Shown in pieces: positions 33,805-42,543 of a stretch of 60,908 bases of DNA. Position 1 is the first letter of the stretch. Each line of letters opens with the position of its first letter. Both the position numbers and the translations under genes were made by a program. The DNA is from an uncultured Prevotellaceae bacterium (lineage in GTDB: Bacteria; Bacteroidota; Bacteroidia; Bacteroidales; Bacteroidaceae), in NCBI GenBank assembly GCA_946625675.1, contig CAMOTI010000117.1, positions 1 through 60,908 on the forward strand, given 5' to 3'. Below the pieces are notes generated by a model, which did no database searches, was not told the origin of the DNA, and worked only from the letters and a program-made list of their open reading frames with translations.

Positions 33805-35146
33805 ATTTATTGTTTAATAGCTTTTTACAAATTTCTTCAGTGTTATCCTTGATTTTTTTCTGAATGTCCTCAGGAGAGAATTGTTTATTCGAAAGCATAG
33901 CAGCATGGAGAAATTCATTTCTAATGTCAGAGAGAAGTGAAAACGTGTTTTTGATTTCTTCAACTTCAGGAAGTTTAATGATATTCCTTATAATATCATG
34001 GCTGTTCTCTATTGATGACGCAGCTTTTGACATGCTCCATTTCTCTTCTTCATTTTCTATCTTGTATTTCAAAATGTTCAAAGCGCTTGAAACCAAGTCT
34101 CTGTTACCTAAAATACTCCAGTCAATATCTATTTTCTCGCAAATTGAAGAAATTATGGTTTCCTGCAGGAAAGTTATGGCTTGTTGATATAAGCCATTGT
34201 CGGAGCACCACCTAGCTGCTGCGAATCCGTTCATTACATTTTTACTAGAAGAGAATTCATCGAAAGCGTGGCTTATCTTGTCAAGTAATGGTTTGAAAGG
34301 CTTTGGTTTCTCTGCAGATATCACGTTCTCAAGTTTGCTTTTAAGCGTATTAATTGATTTTGCTTCAATTAGTAATTTTCCCTGACACGTATTCAGTTCT
34401 TTCACGACTTTTTTCAAAGTGTCGATAAATGTCCGCATTATTTGAGCATCATGATCGTCACCTCCGCTTTCCCTTAGCTTTTGTATTAATTGTGGATAAT
34501 ATACATTGCTCAACTTCTCAACACTTCCAGTAGATAGGAATTGGTCAGAAGCTGAGGTCCAGTCTTGAAGACTTGATAAAGCTGTGACGTCTATAATAGG
34601 AGCAATATTGCCTATTCGTGTCTCAAAGTTACCATAAGTGATGCTTTTTATTTTAAATTGATTCAAGAATTTGGTATAATTACTGAAGACAAGCATAAGC
34701 ATCGGTATATATCTGAAGCCATGGGTTATATCAATGTATAATTCATCCTCTAAATCATCTTTTATTAAATCATACATAGTTTCAAAAATCTTCCAGATTT
34801 CTTCTTCTGTTTTTCCGTCTTCAATAAGTATTCCTTTGATGTTAGCATCGCAAGGTAGAGCCATCTTCTTAAGCTCCTCCTTAAGACCAATGTACTTTTC
34901 TTTTTCGCCATTTAATTTTGCTCTCATTCCATCCTCTGATGTCAGCCAGTTGTCACTTTGGGCTTTTTCCGTTAGAAGAATATATATTGCATCATCCTTA
35001 CTCCAATTTTTTGCTCCAATATATTCCAATGTCGCCGTTTGTATAAAGCGAGTCTCAGTAGATAAGAAGCTTGTCTCTTCTTTTGAATACTTACATTTTC
35101 CATAGTGGCTGGTACCCAGCACAGATAAAAATACTTTTCTTGCCAT
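33797..35146 (-). CDS. csx2: Csx2/TM1812-family CARF-HEPN ribonuclease
   Basis: The 449-residue protein starts with a CARF domain (KVFLSVLGTSHYGKCKY) and contains YIDITHGFRYIPMLMLVF, the hallmark of the TM1812 group. The C-terminal helical part has the HEPN ribonuclease motif RNEFLH (Arg409-x4-His414). It is predicted to bind cyclic oligoadenylate and then cut RNA without sequence preference. Its stop overlaps the start of the Card1-like gene A. A 147-base gap separates it from the second Card1-like gene upstream. Confidence 0.87.
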   Translation of the reverse strand: MARKVFLSVLGTSHYGKCKYSKEETSFLSTETRFIQTATLEYIGAKNWSKDDAIYILLTEKAQSDNWLTSEDGMRAKLNGEKEKYIGLKEELKKMALPCDANIKGILIEDGKTEEEIWKIFETMYDLIKDDLEDELYIDITHGFRYIPMLMLVFSNYTKFLNQFKIKSITYGNFETRIGNIAPIIDVTALSSLQDWTSASDQFLSTGSVEKLSNVYYPQLIQKLRESGGDDHDAQIMRTFIDTLKKVVKELNTCQGKLLIEAKSINTLKSKLENVISAEKPKPFKPLLDKISHAFDEFSSSKNVMNGFAAARWCSDNGLYQQAITFLQETIISSICEKIDIDWSILGNRDLVSSALNILKYKIENEEEKWSMSKAASSIENSHDIIRNIIKLPEVEEIKNTFSLLSDIRNEFLHAAMLSNKQFSPEDIQKKIKDNTEEICKKLLNNKYE

Positions 35147-35293
35147 ATTGTTTAGATGGTTATTGGTTAATGTTTATTTGAACTATCGCATATTATGCAA
35201 TAGTTGTTTTTCATTAAATCAGCATATGCTTTATTATTACTTTTATCAGAAGGAATGGTGATTGCAAACTCTGCAATGACCAATGATCATTCT

Positions 35294-36286
35294 TTAGATT
35301 TCCAGTTTCTCAGTCAGTCTTGGTCCGTCGAAGATGCCTTTGATACCGAGGATTTCGGCTCGTTTTCTGATGTTGGCTCTTGTCTCTCTTTGCAGCCTGT
35401 TTATAGGCTGAATCATGAAGAGGTAGGAGAATACGTTTTGCCCAAGGTCTTTCGTGACGGCAGCCAGCTTGTAGAGGTATTTATCCATGTTGGCATGCAT
35501 CGTGGGTCCTTGTGTTCCGACTTTACATTCTATCACATGGAGCTTGTTGTCTTTCATGAAGGCAACATCAATTTCATTGTCAGCGTCGACCGATCCTTTT
35601 CTGTAAATCTTTACGGACTTTGCGACGAACTTTAAGTTGAGGGACTTGTATTCCGACCGGATTCTCCTGAAGACATATTCCTCAAACCATTCTCCGAGCC
35701 AGAACCTCCTCTCTGCCGCATTCGGTTTTTGCTGCGCACAAAGAATGTCGTCCGTCAGACGGAACTCTCGGAGCATCAGCGCGTTGAATACACGCTCGGA
35801 TGCCTTGGCATCGAGTAAGTAGTTGTTGTTGCATTCATAGAACAGTCCATGCAGTGTGAAGTACTCATCCAGACACACTCTGTACTTTATCTTTTTCCCT
35901 TTCTTCCGAGAGAAGTCGAAATACTCGTTTGTGTCAAAGGGGGTATAGACGAAGCGTGCATTGAAGTCCTGGAAGAACTGGAAGACCGCGATGGACATGG
36001 CTTTCGTTCCGCCAGTCTGATTGATGCAGTATTCGTCATCATGTGAGAACTGCGCCTGGCGCAGCTCCCTCATGATGGCGAAGTAATTCTCGTTGGAGAC
36101 GACAACCCTCCTGACGCTTCTGGGCGTCAGTCCCAACGCTTTTTCCATGTTGACTCCGATTTCGCGGCTGAACACATACTCCGTGCTGATAAACACGAGT
36201 TCGTCGAACTGCCCCTCCGTCTCCTTGATGAAGAGATAGTTGGGGATGATGTGGTCGCTGAGTAGGGAAATGAGGATACGTGCCAT
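35294..36286 (-). CDS. Card1/Can2-like CARF nuclease, copy B
   Basis: This 330-residue protein has a CARF domain of the DUF1887 type (MARILISLLSDHIIPNYLFI, then CINQTGGTKAMSIAVFQFF). A PD-(D/E)XK nuclease follows: NEIDVAFMKDNK with Asp240, then HVIECKVG with Glu253 and Lys255. It is only distantly like copy A in sequence and differs in spacing, so it is not a recent duplicate. As in its relatives, cyclic oligoadenylate should switch on nicking or RNA cleavage. It is the first effector gene after the small antitoxin-like gene. Confidence 0.86.
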   Translation of the reverse strand: MARILISLLSDHIIPNYLFIKETEGQFDELVFISTEYVFSREIGVNMEKALGLTPRSVRRVVVSNENYFAIMRELRQAQFSHDDEYCINQTGGTKAMSIAVFQFFQDFNARFVYTPFDTNEYFDFSRKKGKKIKYRVCLDEYFTLHGLFYECNNNYLLDAKASERVFNALMLREFRLTDDILCAQQKPNAAERRFWLGEWFEEYVFRRIRSEYKSLNLKFVAKSVKIYRKGSVDADNEIDVAFMKDNKLHVIECKVGTQGPTMHANMDKYLYKLAAVTKDLGQNVFSYLFMIQPINRLQRETRANIRKRAEILGIKGIFDGPRLTEKLEI

Positions 36287-36315
36287 GGGATTTACGTTGT
36301 TTAAAGACTGCTCAA

Positions 36316-36513
36316 TCAGTTCAGATATGCCGCCTTTCGGATAGGATAGTGCTTCTTCTCGTATTCGATGACAATGTCTGACATGAGGCTCAACTTGATG
36401 GCAGAGGGTGCGTTGGCCGGAGTATCATCGTTGACGAGAGACAATAACTCTTCGATTCGCCTTAGTGCAAACTTGTATTTTTCTTCAGATAAATTTTCCA
36501 CTGTACAAATCAC
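36316..36513 (-). CDS. Truncated HigA-like antitoxin N-terminal region
   Basis: The 65-residue protein resembles the N-terminal half of HigA-family antitoxins: LSEEKYKFALRRIEELLSLV, then an Asp-rich DDTPANAP and LSLMSDIVIEYEKKHYPI. The DNA-binding helix-turn-helix that normally follows is missing; the frame stops after AAYLN. No HigB toxin lies beside it. It may be a remnant or a small protein with a new role. It sits 29 bp upstream of the Card1-like gene B and just downstream of a MITE-like repeat. Confidence 0.5.
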   Translation of the reverse strand: MICTVENLSEEKYKFALRRIEELLSLVNDDTPANAPSAIKLSLMSDIVIEYEKKHYPIRKAAYLN

Positions 36514-36581
36514 AATGAGCTAAGGAGTGACGATGTGTCATAGAACTAACGCAGATAAGCTAAGTATATTATCGTTTGTAT

Positions 36582-36754
36582 GAAGGGTGTGTCTAAATAT
36601 TTATTAGTCGCCTATTGGCGAGAAATCCTTCAAATCTTCACAAATATAACAAATCGTAATGTTTTGACAAACAAGACGAAAAGTCTTGAAATATTTGAAA
36701 AGATTTGTTAGATTTCTGCGCGAAGCGCACTCCTAATCATTTTTACACACCCTC
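36582..36754. repeat. MITE-like element between RAMP and effector genes
   Basis: GAAGGGTGTGTCTAAATATT (36582-36601) and, at the other end, a segment whose complement is GAGGGTGTGTAAAAATGATT (36754-36735) are imperfect terminal inverted repeats. The 173 bases between carry hairpins (TCGCC/GGCGA near 36611 and GCGCGAAGCGC near 36718) and no gene. The GAGGGTGTGT ends recall insertion-sequence ends common in Bacteroidetes. Confidence 0.6.
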
Positions 36755-36766
36755 AGTTATCAATTC

Positions 36767-39205
36767 TTATAGAGGCTTACTGAAAATCTGAAAGTAAAGT
36801 GCTTTTGCATTTTCTTCTCCAAGAACATTCTTGAACGAATTCCACTTTCCTTTGCTTCCCCATTGTTTCTTAGTGTCTTTGCTCTCACTGACTAGCCTTG
36901 TTTTTATGTATTCAGCAATATCTGAAATCTCATTTTCTGGTTTTTTGTCATCTTTGTATCTCGGTCTAAGTCTGTTTGCAAAAGCCTGCGGGTTAAATGG
37001 TAGACTATAAAGGAAATCTACAATGTCACCTGATTTTTCCTTTATTTTGCTTTCACATGCTGCAATTTCGTTTTTGAATTCTTTTATACCGCATGTTCTT
37101 GCTTCCTCATACTTAGCTTTAGCCTCTTCCCACAGTTGTTTGCCAAATAAGCCATTCGCTTCTGTTTCTAATGCATCTGTTTTTGCTTCAGCAGCCCTAA
37201 CCTCATTGCATAATTCTTCCTTGCGGTCTTTTTCTATCAAATTAGCGTCATCTTTGTTGTTTAAGATATTTTTGATTTCGCCAAATTTGCCTCCTTCCCG
37301 CAATTCATTGATTCTTGTTTCTAATTCCTCCTTCTTTATTCTTGTTGCTTCTTCTTCCTTCCTTTTCCGGGCTTCCTCTTTCTTTTTTCTTTCCCACATT
37401 TGGGGATCCATGCTCTTTACTGCAGAACTGTGAGGAACCTTTTTATCGATTATTTCTGAAAATTTGCCTAACTGTTCACCTGTGTTATATGCTTCCTTTC
37501 CTTTTTTGAATTCATTCTTATCAGAGTCTGTATCCATGTGCATATAGGTGAATTCCTGTTCTCTGTCTTCTGGAATACCCATGGCCATTCGTTTCAATTC
37601 CGTAATTTGTTCACAAGTGTCCCATCCATTAAAGGACTTGCGCATTTCCTCTTGGAATATTTCCTCAAAAGAGGACGTTCCGTTCTGTTCATTCGAGTTA
37701 TATTGCAATTCAGTGATTACGGCCTTCATCAGTACCTTACCATACCCCAAAGGTTTACATTCTCCAAGGCTGTGGTAATAAATGTTACCGTCATTCCAGA
37801 AATTAATAGAATTCATCAATGCCCCTAATTCTATAGGAAGAAGATTGTGGAATCTGATAACTCCTTTGAATTCACTTCCGCTGCTAAGCGGCCTGATTGA
37901 GAACGTCATAGCATCAGTACCTTGATTTGTCATAGGAGTGTTACGTACAGGATAACGTTTCCGACCAGCAAGTTGTATGGGAGTTGGATTATTCCATGTT
38001 TGTCCATTTCCCAGATATAAAGGATAATAGGAAGGGTGGGGTGTGGACATGGCGGTCTCAGCCGGATCTTCAAATTGCGGATTTCCATCAAGGAAAGCAT
38101 TTGAAAATTGAACTCTTCCTTTTAACGATTCTTTGTTGTCGCTTGTGAAACCAAAAATACATTCCTGTAAATCAAGTTTTTCTGTCGATTTAAGTTTTTC
38201 TGGTATACCAGCTTTGATAGAATAAAAGGCAGGGTATTTGAACATATATGCAAGTCCAAATCCTTCTATTTCATGATTCTCGTCATAACAGAAAAAGACA
38301 GGAATTTCCTCACCTCTATATAGTTTTTCCTTGAAATAGTCTTTGTAGTCAGGTGAGTTCTTGTGAATTGTCTCAAAGCGTTTGAACAAATCCCTATCTA
38401 CTTTCTTTTCGTTTTCAATTTTCTCGGGGAAGACAAATTCGTAATATTTACCAATCCATTTTCCATTATCTCTTTTTTTTCTTGCACTAGACTGACCTGT
38501 CAAAACAAGTCTACCCCTAAAATCACTACCAAATTTGACAAACTTTCTATTATCTATAGATGGCTTGTTGTCATTGTGATTGTAATCCTCTGAAAAAGAA
38601 GCAACTAAATTGCATCCTTCCAGTAAATCATATTTAGCTTTAGCAGTTCGATTTGCATCATCTTTTAAAGGCCTGTTTCTTATTTTTCCCTCGATGAAAT
38701 CTTTAAAGTTATGTCCAAATTTTTCATCAATATCATCTGCTGAGATTCTGTGGGGGATTCCACAATCTTTAACAATATATCCATTTCCTGATTTTTTGAG
38801 CCAGCCACAGTGAATATTGGCAGGCTGAATAATAGTTCTATAGAAGATTCCGTCACTACCATTTGACAAATCCCTTATTCCAAATGACTGGTCTTGATAT
38901 TGTGTCAACTTACCGAACGTGATAATTTCAAGAACGTTTCGGATTGCTCCTTTCAGTGATGTTGCTGGAATAAAATATTTTCCATCGTTCGTGTGACTGA
39001 ACTCGCGGATTCCACCAACATTTTCTTCATCTTGAGATTCTTCATTCTTAATAAATAATGGACTCATCGCTTTGATGGAAAGTTCTATGATTCCACTAAC
39101 GCCATCACGAAATGGTATATCCTGTGATATTTTATCAGCCCATTCCGGAGAATATATCTCTTTGTTTAAAGGCACAAAGTTAAAAGGTGCATGTAGTGTT
39201 GCCAT
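36767..39205 (-). CDS. TIGR03986-like RAMP protein with coiled-coil C-terminus
   Basis: The 812-residue protein is a Cas7-like RAMP of the TIGR03986 type. It has FIPATSLKGAIRNVLEIITF at 78-97, the family's key helix, and near residue 480 a Gly-rich CKPLGYGKVLM loop. Residues 1-560 form the RAMP core. From about 600 on come WERKKKEEARKRKEEEATRI and further Lys/Glu-rich heptads, then a helical end of about 100 residues (SLPFNPQAFANRLRPRYKDD). The added 200-residue coiled coil is unusual. The gene follows the TIGR04423-like gene by three bases. It is AT-rich compared with the other complex genes. Confidence 0.82.
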   Translation of the reverse strand: MATLHAPFNFVPLNKEIYSPEWADKISQDIPFRDGVSGIIELSIKAMSPLFIKNEESQDEENVGGIREFSHTNDGKYFIPATSLKGAIRNVLEIITFGKLTQYQDQSFGIRDLSNGSDGIFYRTIIQPANIHCGWLKKSGNGYIVKDCGIPHRISADDIDEKFGHNFKDFIEGKIRNRPLKDDANRTAKAKYDLLEGCNLVASFSEDYNHNDNKPSIDNRKFVKFGSDFRGRLVLTGQSSARKKRDNGKWIGKYYEFVFPEKIENEKKVDRDLFKRFETIHKNSPDYKDYFKEKLYRGEEIPVFFCYDENHEIEGFGLAYMFKYPAFYSIKAGIPEKLKSTEKLDLQECIFGFTSDNKESLKGRVQFSNAFLDGNPQFEDPAETAMSTPHPSYYPLYLGNGQTWNNPTPIQLAGRKRYPVRNTPMTNQGTDAMTFSIRPLSSGSEFKGVIRFHNLLPIELGALMNSINFWNDGNIYYHSLGECKPLGYGKVLMKAVITELQYNSNEQNGTSSFEEIFQEEMRKSFNGWDTCEQITELKRMAMGIPEDREQEFTYMHMDTDSDKNEFKKGKEAYNTGEQLGKFSEIIDKKVPHSSAVKSMDPQMWERKKKEEARKRKEEEATRIKKEELETRINELREGGKFGEIKNILNNKDDANLIEKDRKEELCNEVRAAEAKTDALETEANGLFGKQLWEEAKAKYEEARTCGIKEFKNEIAACESKIKEKSGDIVDFLYSLPFNPQAFANRLRPRYKDDKKPENEISDIAEYIKTRLVSESKDTKKQWGSKGKWNSFKNVLGEENAKALYFQIFSKPL

Positions 39206-39208
39206 ATA

Positions 39209-39625
39209 TTATTCCTCCTCTTTATTATAAAAATCAAAACCAATGAAAACTAATGCAGTGGGAACTTTTGTCTTCATTCCCTCGCAGAGCGGGTCGCCCT
39301 CTTCCAGAACTTTCCAGAGTTGCTTAAACTTGAGGTTCTTGACTTTTCCCGATTTCGTATCCAATCTTGATTTCGGTACGAAATGAATTGGCTCAAGAAG
39401 ATCCTTTTCTTCAAGCTTAAACTCCATTATATGGTATTCTCCATCGATGAATTTGACGGAGTAGGACGTAAGCGATTCTTTGTCGAAGAGCTGTGCCTCA
39501 ATCACAAACGGATTCTCTATGGTTGAGAAGTCCACCTTAAGCAGCTCGTCTCTCAGCACATCTGGCTTCTCTTTGTCGCTCATCCAGACGTAGCCTTCGT
39601 ATTTTTTTGTTTTATCTATATTCAT
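39209..39625 (-). CDS. Small type III CRISPR protein, TIGR04423-like
   Basis: The 138-residue protein starts MNIDKTKKYEGYVWMSDKEK and includes IEAQLFDKESLTSYSVKFID and ALVFIGFDFYNKEEE. The YEGYxWxSD opening is what I remember from the TIGR04423 type III family. Csx19, a small protein of type III-D loci, is an alternative. It has no catalytic motif. It lies in a tight operon between the Cas7-Cas7 and TIGR03986 genes with gaps of 16 and 3 bases, so it is probably a subunit or assembly factor of the effector complex. Confidence 0.65.
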   Translation of the reverse strand: MNIDKTKKYEGYVWMSDKEKPDVLRDELLKVDFSTIENPFVIEAQLFDKESLTSYSVKFIDGEYHIMEFKLEEKDLLEPIHFVPKSRLDTKSGKVKNLKFKQLWKVLEEGDPLCEGMKTKVPTALVFIGFDFYNKEEE

Positions 39626-39641
39626 GGCTTAATCCTCATTT

Positions 39642-41063
39642 TTAATGATTAATCTTTTTGCAATCTCCAGTGAACACACCATTACCGCGGTTGACACCAC
39701 CGCCAAGAGGCAGCATGCCTTTGCAGATGTTGTCCAATGCACATTCCAATGCCTCATACACCTTGGCTCCGTCAAAATTCGCGTCGTTGTCTTTTTTTGC
39801 TTCGATAAGTTTGTCCACTTTGTCTTTGTCGACCAGAATTGAAAGCTCGAACATGCGTCCTCGTCCGTCGCTGACCTTCTCAGAGAACAAAGCTCCGTCG
39901 ATAGCGCCGCCGGTAAATCGGTCGATGGCAACGTGGTTGAGAATCTTCTGCTCCGTTTTTTTCTCAATGACATCGGAAATGATGACGTTTCCTACAATAC
40001 CCCGGCCAGAATCGCCTGCGTTTTCGTTTCCGAACAGCATGCAAACCGCATCGTTGGCCTTTCCAACATATTCTTTTGGATTGTCAATCTGTTCGGCGAA
40101 AATCCCCGTGAGTCGGTTATAATGATAAGCCACACGATGGGACAGAGCTCCTTTGACGGATGTGGCAGGAATCAACATGTAGTTATGCTTAAATTCACCT
40201 TTGATTCCTTTCCATTCCACAATAGACTCAGCCACAGGCGTCATGTCTGCATCGTTGTCTCCCCGTCCAGATCCAAAAAGGAAGAAACATTCGGGGGAAA
40301 GAGTCAGCTTGTATTCAACGAAGTTACCTGCAGGGTTGTTCTTAATGGTCCTTTCCGCAGCAGAATTCCAGAAGTCGGAATACTCCAAAGACGAGGTTTT
40401 CGATATGTATTTGCAGAGGCTTTCCTTGTCGTTGAGATTGAGCGATAAAGTCTTGCATGACACGATGCTGAGCAGCCCGAATCCTTTTCTTGTACCGCCT
40501 CCGATGCGTAGCGGCTTTTCTGTTATTTCGTCGATGATGTCAAAGAAATCGCCTATGTTGATTCCATCTTTGTTTTTCTCATCAGATTTGTCCACCATTT
40601 CCATCTCGAAGCAGAAACGCGTGCCTTTGAAGCATACTTCCTCATCGAATTTGCCTCTTTTTTCTGTGGCTCCTTTGTGTCCGATGCGTGCATGCTGTCG
40701 TACAGGCAGCCTTTTGTAATTCTTAAGGAACTCACTTTTAGCTGTCGGCATCAGCAGTCCGTCTATCACATTTCCGTTTCCGTCTACTATGTTAGCGTTT
40801 GTGAACATTACTTTTGAACCTTCTCCATTATCGCTGTCCTTTTCCTGGAATCCCCATGTAGGACTGTTCTTGTCGGTCTGGCCCATGGCATGCCGGATGA
40901 CTCCGGCAATGGCCGTGGCCGGAATGAATGGCAGGTCGTTCACGTCTCGGATGATTTGCGCGTCAGTCTCAATGTCTTTCTCGCCAGAACCGATAGCTAA
41001 TGGTGTGGCAACCTCGACAATTATGCGCGCAAGATGTCGTATGTTATATCTATTCTTATCCAT
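39642..41063 (-). CDS. Fused Cas7-Cas7 backbone protein
   Basis: The 473 residues contain two Csm3-type RAMP domains in one chain. Domain 1 (1-205) has TPLAIGSGEKDIETDAQIIR with Asp34 near the expected target-RNA-cutting site, PATAIAGVIR, and the glycine loop IGGGTRKGFG. Domain 2 (about 248-473) has FLFGSGRGDNDADMTP, IPATSVKGALSH and LPLGGGVNRGNG. Separate Csm3 subunits are about 200-220 residues, so this is a true fusion. Both domains keep acidic residues at the position of Csm3 Asp33, so two cut sites are likely. The start touches the csx10 stop. Confidence 0.85.
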   Translation of the reverse strand: MDKNRYNIRHLARIIVEVATPLAIGSGEKDIETDAQIIRDVNDLPFIPATAIAGVIRHAMGQTDKNSPTWGFQEKDSDNGEGSKVMFTNANIVDGNGNVIDGLLMPTAKSEFLKNYKRLPVRQHARIGHKGATEKRGKFDEEVCFKGTRFCFEMEMVDKSDEKNKDGINIGDFFDIIDEITEKPLRIGGGTRKGFGLLSIVSCKTLSLNLNDKESLCKYISKTSSLEYSDFWNSAAERTIKNNPAGNFVEYKLTLSPECFFLFGSGRGDNDADMTPVAESIVEWKGIKGEFKHNYMLIPATSVKGALSHRVAYHYNRLTGIFAEQIDNPKEYVGKANDAVCMLFGNENAGDSGRGIVGNVIISDVIEKKTEQKILNHVAIDRFTGGAIDGALFSEKVSDGRGRMFELSILVDKDKVDKLIEAKKDNDANFDGAKVYEALECALDNICKGMLPLGGGVNRGNGVFTGDCKKINH

Positions 41064-41064
41064 A

Positions 41065-42543
41065 TTATTTGTTCTTTAAGACTTTCTGCATCTCAGATGC
41101 AAGGTTGATTATCAGTCGTTTCACGCCAAGACTTCGCTTCTCTTTGATGAAGTTCATCAGCTCTATCTTACCGCCACATTCGTCCCATCTGACTTGTGCC
41201 ACACCGTGGTCAAGATATTTGTCGATTTCTTTCTCAATGTTCTCGTCGCTGTTCTGCTCGGCAATCGTGCGGATCTGCCCCCATTGAGATGCAAATGTGT
41301 CGCCACTTTCGATGAACAGGCTTTTCTTGCTTTTCACAAACGAGTTGACGGCATCCATGATGCTGCTGTCTGCGGTTTCCTGGCTCTTCTTTGCCATAAG
41401 GAATGACAATAACGGGTTATCTGACAGGATAGAATCCGACGACACATTCTCCTTGGCCTGTGGAGCCTCATTTGTCTTAACCACCTTCCATACGGCAGTT
41501 CCGTTGTCGTCTGCATTGAATTCCAGAAATGTCGGGTTGAATATTACTTTTCCAAACCCTTCGTTCTTGAAGAGTCCGACCTTTTTCTTAGACGGAGCAG
41601 GTTCGTCGCTTCTTACAACAAACACACTTCCTTTTTCGATACCACAGCGGTCGGCATCACGGGTCTTCCGATGGCTGTTCCAAGGAGAATACTGGAACGT
41701 GCGCACCTGACTCTTTTCCCATACAATTTTGCCATCGTCAAAGCCCAAATCAGATGCTTCCGGTTGGAATGTAGGTGTGAGTGAATCAGCGTCCAGAAAC
41801 ACGAGTTTGCTCTCAGCATATACCGTATGCAGGAATTTTCCGTCTTTGTCTTTCAACGGTCTTCCACTGTAGTCTGTAAATTCCGACGTCTTAGCCTCGG
41901 AGATCTCCACCAATCCATACTGGGCCGTTTTCGACCTTCCAACATGCTTCTCTCCAATTAATGTTTCTTTCACAATATCGGCAAACTGCTCAGCCTTGTC
42001 GCTAAAGTCTACCTGGAAGAGAAACTCAAGTCCTTCCTCAAGCGACTCGTAGCCATACATTTGCTTGTCCTGAGAGCGCCGTTTCCCATAATCGTAGGCA
42101 GACTTGATGGCATATGCCGTAGTAATCTCTTTTTTCATCACCTTTCCATCCTTGAATGCGTAGAACCCTGTCCGGCATTGTTTCAGCTGTTGAGGCCCGC
42201 CATTATATAGCGTGTCTTTGTTTCGGTCGTAGCCGTGATGGATATAGCACACTTCTTCCATGTCTTTGAGCTTTGGATAGAAGAATGAAGCAGGGATGCG
42301 CAGCGTGCGTATGCCCTCGCCTTTTATGTGTGCGTCGCCAAACTGAACGTCACCAGTATGGAACAGAGTCAGCATTTTTTCGTCATATTTGCCGTTTTCT
42401 TCCTTGTAAAGTTTGGAAGCGCAGATGCCCAGGAAATTGTTCCCTGGAATGAAATCCAATGTCTGTTGGTGTCCTTCTGTAGCCGCAGATTCAGAAATGA
42501 TCACGTCAGACAGCAGTTTGCAGTTGAAATACAGGGTCTTCAT
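41065..42543 (-). CDS. csx10: Csx10 (Cas5-like) of type III-D
   Basis: This 492-residue RAMP protein matches Csx10, the Cas5-like subunit typical of type III-D. It starts LYFNCKLLSDVIISESAATE and has the conserved IGEKHVGRSKTAQYGLVEI in the middle. The Gly-rich NEGFGKVIFNP loop lies near residue 340. The last 120 residues are helical (SFVKSKKSLFIESGDTFASQ, then WGQIRTIAEQ) and resemble a small-subunit-like module. No separate Cas11 gene was found in the operon, so this end may replace it. It overlaps the Csm3-like gene by four bases (ATGA). Confidence 0.85.
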   Translation of the reverse strand: MKTLYFNCKLLSDVIISESAATEGHQQTLDFIPGNNFLGICASKLYKEENGKYDEKMLTLFHTGDVQFGDAHIKGEGIRTLRIPASFFYPKLKDMEEVCYIHHGYDRNKDTLYNGGPQQLKQCRTGFYAFKDGKVMKKEITTAYAIKSAYDYGKRRSQDKQMYGYESLEEGLEFLFQVDFSDKAEQFADIVKETLIGEKHVGRSKTAQYGLVEISEAKTSEFTDYSGRPLKDKDGKFLHTVYAESKLVFLDADSLTPTFQPEASDLGFDDGKIVWEKSQVRTFQYSPWNSHRKTRDADRCGIEKGSVFVVRSDEPAPSKKKVGLFKNEGFGKVIFNPTFLEFNADDNGTAVWKVVKTNEAPQAKENVSSDSILSDNPLLSFLMAKKSQETADSSIMDAVNSFVKSKKSLFIESGDTFASQWGQIRTIAEQNSDENIEKEIDKYLDHGVAQVRWDECGGKIELMNFIKEKRSLGVKRLIINLASEMQKVLKNK

